Below are positions 32,760 through 35,034 of a stretch of DNA of 35,034 nucleotides, one piece after another. The DNA lies in NCBI GenBank assembly GCA_964400875.1, contig CAYNWK010000032.1:1-35034 (forward strand), given 5' to 3'. The notes beneath the pieces are model-generated. The model saw nothing but the letters and a program-made list of their open reading frames with translations. It was not told the origin of the DNA and searched no databases. Origin of the DNA: CAYNWK01 sp964400875. GTDB lineage: Bacteria > Chloroflexota > Anaerolineae > Anaerolineales > UBA4823. How positions within the stretch are numbered: position 1 is the stretch's first letter; each line of letters opens with the position of its first letter. The translations under genes and the position numbers were made by a program.

Positions 32760-33353
32760 GTGCAAGCTAACGAAGAAGTTTGGCTCGCGAGGGCCAAGAA
32801 CGGCGATTCGGCAGCTTTTGGAGAGCTGGTGGAAGCTTACCAGAATGCCGTGTTCAACCTGTGTTTACGCATGCTTGGAGATCCTTATGAAGCGGAAGAT
32901 GCCGCGCAGGAATCATTTATCCGGGCTTACAAAGCGATGGATCGGTATGACAGCTCGAGGCCTTTTTCCACCTGGCTGCTCTCGATCGCCGCGCACCACA
33001 GCATCGACCGGATTCGCCGGCGCAAGTTTATCAAGGTCTCCATGGACGCCATGCCCTACCAGTTCATCGCCGACCCCTCGCCGGGTCCGGAAGCCTCGTT
33101 GGGCATCTCGGAACAACAAGAACGCGTGCAGGCGTTGTTGGATAATTTAAGCCCAACCGATCGAGCTGCGGTAGTTATGTTTTACTGGAACGAACTTTCA
33201 TACGATGAAATCGCTGAGGCGTTGGCATTGACCAACAGCGCGGTGAAAAGTCGATTACACCGGGCAAGAAGGACACTGGCCGAATCATGGGAACAAGACA
33301 ATGCTGAAAACTTTGCTGCGGAGAAAAATCATCATGAATCACCAGCCTTTTGA
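32760..33353 (+). CDS. ECF-type sigma-70 family RNA polymerase sigma factor
   Basis: This 197-aa two-domain sigma has region 2 at about 15-90 (LRMLGDPYEAEDAAQESFIRAYKAMDRY, FSTWLLSIAAHHSIDRIRRRK) and region 4 at about 127-175 (LSPTDRAAVVMFYWNELSYDEIAEALALTNSAVKSRLHRARRTL). It has no region 1 or 3, as usual for ECF factors. It redirects RNA polymerase to a stress regulon when its anti-sigma partner releases it. The GTG start at 32760 is supported by AGGAG 7 nt upstream; an upstream frame with no such site is rejected. Its 3' end overlaps the anti-sigma gene by 20 nt, the standard coupled arrangement. Confidence 0.95.
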   Translation: MQANEEVWLARAKNGDSAAFGELVEAYQNAVFNLCLRMLGDPYEAEDAAQESFIRAYKAMDRYDSSRPFSTWLLSIAAHHSIDRIRRRKFIKVSMDAMPYQFIADPSPGPEASLGISEQQERVQALLDNLSPTDRAAVVMFYWNELSYDEIAEALALTNSAVKSRLHRARRTLAESWEQDNAENFAAEKNHHESPAF

Positions 33354-33885
33354 AACCTGGATTCTCACCGAAGAACCACTCACGCCCGAGCAGGCGCAAG
33401 CTTTGCACGAACATTTGGATGAGTGCGATGCCTGTACGCGCTTGTCGGCAGCCTGGAACAGTGTGGGGCGCTTGTTGCAAACCACGCCCGCTGCTAAACC
33501 GGCGGCAGGTTTCCGGGTTCGCTGGCAGGCGCGTCTTGAACGTGAACAGCAGTTAGCCAAAAGGAAGCTCGACCGCCGCCAATCCTGGATACTTTTGTCT
33601 ATTTATAGCGGTGGCGCCCTGGTCATCTTGCTATTGATCGTACTACAGGCGCTCCTGATCTTCGACTCGCCAGCCGACTTATTGCTGGCTGGCGTATATC
33701 GATTTTCTGCCGCTTACACAAACTTGAACGTAATCGAGGAGCTCCTCACGACTTTGGTGACAGTCTTGATCACAACCATTCCCCCCGTTTATTGGATGGC
33801 GTTTGCCGCAGTCCTGGGCATGTTGAGCCTGACCTGGATCTTCTCGTTGCAGAGATTGATACTCCCGCGGAGGATTACAAAATGA
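33334..33885 (+). CDS. Anti-sigma factor with zinc-finger (HC2/ZAS-like) domain and TM segments
   Basis: This 183-aa protein has an N-terminal zinc-binding anti-sigma motif H27-x3-C31-x2-C34 (HLDECDAC) just after a conserved-looking FETWILTEEPLTPEQ segment. A TM helix at about 88-110 and one or two more at about 134-172 follow, so the zinc domain faces the cytoplasm and the rest is membrane-embedded. It should hold the upstream sigma factor inactive. No clear protease-sensitive periplasmic domain is seen; the loop between the hydrophobic regions is short. The ATG at 33334 has GGAG about 10 nt upstream; an in-frame ATG at 33301 (deeper overlap with the sigma gene) is less likely because its extra residues are unlike anti-sigma N-termini. 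Confidence 0.83.
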   Translation: MNHQPFETWILTEEPLTPEQAQALHEHLDECDACTRLSAAWNSVGRLLQTTPAAKPAAGFRVRWQARLEREQQLAKRKLDRRQSWILLSIYSGGALVILLLIVLQALLIFDSPADLLLAGVYRFSAAYTNLNVIEELLTTLVTVLITTIPPVYWMAFAAVLGMLSLTWIFSLQRLILPRRITK

Positions 33886-34991
33886 AACGAACCATGCTTT
33901 ACGCAGTACTTCTGGTCCTGGTTATCGGATTCACTTTTCCGGGGATCGCCTTTGCCAGGGGCCTGCAGGAAGACAAAGTTGTTGCTGGGGGCAGCTATAC
34001 GCTTGAAAGCGGCGAAACGCTTGACGGCAACCTGCTGATCTTCGGTGGATCGGTGACCCTGGAAGAGGGCTCCATAGTCAACGGCGATGTGGTGCTGATG
34101 GGGGGCAGCCTGTCCGTTGACGGGGAGGTGAGCGGCAGCGTTGTTGGCATCGGAGGGGTCGTCAACCTGGGGGGCACTGCGTCGATTGATGGCGACGTCA
34201 CTACTATAGGCGCCAGCCTCAATCGGGATGAAGGCGCGGTGATCTCCGGGCAGGTGATCAGAGGCTTTCAGGGACCTTTCCGCTTCGACATCCCGGGAGG
34301 CTTTCAAGTCCCGTCCGTTCCAACCGTCCCTGCGGTCCCTAACATCGAAGTTCGCGGCATCTCATTGGTCTGGAGCGGGCTGTGGTTTCTGTTCCGCACC
34401 TTCTTGTGGGCTGCCCTGGCTATGCTGGTAGTCATGTTCCTGCCGAAGCCGACCGAACGTGTGGCGCTGACCGCGGTGGGACAGCCGGTGCTGAGCGGGG
34501 CAGTGGGCTTGCTGACCGCCGTTGTAACCCCTTTGCTGCTGATCGTCATTACCCTGACGTTGATTTTGATCCCCATCAGCCTGGTAGGCGCGTTCGTCCT
34601 GATTGCTGCATGGTTCTTCGGGCGTATCGGTATCGGGTTGGAGATCGGGAAACGCTTGGGTGAGTCGATGCACCAGGACTGGTCCCTGGCGGTCGCTGCC
34701 GGTGTAGGCACATTCATGCTGTCCCTGGTCATCGATGGCGCCAGCGAGCTGATCGCCTGTGTGGGCTGGGTCCTGCCGACCATCGTCGGCCTGATTGGGC
34801 TCGGTAGCGTCTTGTTAACTCGCTTTGGCAGCCAGTCATACCCGCCCCGCTATGCGGGACAGACGCCGGGGATACCGCCAGCGGTCCCACCTGGGCCGCC
34901 CTCCAGGCCGGTGACGCCGTCTGCGGTGCTTGAATCAGATCGGCCTGCGCCGGAGCAAAGCCCGCCAGTGCAAAGTTTTGAAGGCAGCTGA
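33882..34991 (+). CDS. Exported bactofilin-like repeat protein with C-terminal TM bundle
   Basis: This 369-aa protein shares an ATGA overlap with the anti-sigma gene. A signal peptide (about 1-26, cleavage near AFA-RG) is followed by short repeats of the pattern G-D/N-hydrophobic-GG-S-hydrophobic (about 35-130: NLLIFGGSVTLEEG, DVVLMGGSLSVDG, SVVGIGGVVNLGG, DVTTIGASLNRDEG), as in polymer-forming bactofilin-type β-helices. A V/P-rich linker (about 143-160) leads to four or more TM segments (about 165-320) and a proline-rich cytoplasmic or external tail. Classical bactofilins are cytoplasmic; here a signal peptide places the repeats outside the membrane. Together with the sigma and anti-sigma genes it is probably part of an envelope module, as sensor, output or structure. 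Function not established. Confidence 0.75.
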   Translation: MKRTMLYAVLLVLVIGFTFPGIAFARGLQEDKVVAGGSYTLESGETLDGNLLIFGGSVTLEEGSIVNGDVVLMGGSLSVDGEVSGSVVGIGGVVNLGGTASIDGDVTTIGASLNRDEGAVISGQVIRGFQGPFRFDIPGGFQVPSVPTVPAVPNIEVRGISLVWSGLWFLFRTFLWAALAMLVVMFLPKPTERVALTAVGQPVLSGAVGLLTAVVTPLLLIVITLTLILIPISLVGAFVLIAAWFFGRIGIGLEIGKRLGESMHQDWSLAVAAGVGTFMLSLVIDGASELIACVGWVLPTIVGLIGLGSVLLTRFGSQSYPPRYAGQTPGIPPAVPPGPPSRPVTPSAVLESDRPAPEQSPPVQSFEGS

Positions 34992-35034
34992 GCCTCCCAA
35001 GCCCACATCCCAACGCCCCTCTTCCTGAAGAAGG

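Noticed and set aside
32580..32765. Longer N-terminus for the GNAT acetyltransferase
   Set aside because: The extra 62 residues are unlike GNAT proteins and the region holds a good promoter and the ribosome site for the inner ATG.
33301..33333. Earlier ATG for the anti-sigma factor
   Set aside because: It adds 11 basic residues with no family resemblance; the ATG at 33334 starts where the zinc-domain family normally does.
1..35034. tRNA, rRNA, CRISPR arrays, insertion sequences, phage genes
   Set aside because: No cloverleaf-like, conserved rRNA, spaced-repeat or transposase/integrase signals were recognised on either strand by eye; a covariance-model search would be needed to rule out small RNAs.

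Overview
The window looks like a chromosomal segment of a Chloroflexota bacterium, most likely class Anaerolineae. This is inferred from gene content, not from a marker search. The clues are a giant membrane protein carrying the 'YYY' domain known from Chloroflexi and archaea, several GT39-like (GT-C fold) proteins, a secreted subtilase ending in a YLPL(I) tail, and an ECF sigma / anti-sigma / bactofilin-like trio. Base composition and codon use look even throughout. I see no tRNA, rRNA, CRISPR array, insertion sequence, prophage or integration scar. Genes are packed tightly and no gene-free stretch exceeds 300 bases.

Layout. 1-1065 (minus strand): the 5' end of a ComM/YifB-type AAA+ gene cut by the window edge, and a response regulator-diguanylate cyclase. 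1264-3032: two small membrane proteins, a pterin-4a-carbinolamine dehydratase and a nucleotidyltransferase-fold protein, with two intrinsic terminators that separate the transcription units. 3106-5775: ribosome-associated genes, a TlyA-type rRNA methyltransferase and the translation GTPase LepA. 5806-21543: a surface-glycan or glycoprotein block with a flippase-like membrane protein, a CDP-paratose epimerase-like enzyme, a GT4 glycosyltransferase, three very different GT-C-like polytopic proteins (758, 1711 and 597 aa) and a secreted subtilase. 21631-23865: cytidylate kinase and two overlapping PlsC-type acyltransferases (nucleotide and phospholipid synthesis). 23917-27228: a 1103-aa multidomain sensor histidine kinase. 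27485-31852: rpoC, with its own promoter and a roughly 230-nt leader, followed by two strong terminators. 31968-32579 (minus strand): a GNAT acetyltransferase. 32760-34991: a translationally coupled ECF sigma factor, zinc-finger anti-sigma factor and exported bactofilin-like repeat membrane protein.

How the genes work together. The epimerase and GT4 protein could make and transfer a nucleotide-linked sugar on the cytoplasmic face. The polytopic GT-C-like proteins would then transfer lipid-linked sugars outside the membrane, and the flippase-like protein could move or modify lipid. The terminal sigma module is probably an envelope-stress switch: a sigmaW-like motif (TGCAAC-N16-CGTA) sits just upstream of the sigma gene, which suggests autoregulation.

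Most interesting points. (1) The 1711-aa GT39-like/YYY fusion and its neighbourhood. (2) The sigma / anti-sigma / exported bactofilin module with a candidate self-recognised promoter. (3) Several promoters whose -10 element lies only 6-10 nt before the start codon, suggesting leaderless mRNAs. (4) The rpoC leader, with a possible leaderless 9-codon peptide followed directly by a hairpin, and no rpoB upstream.
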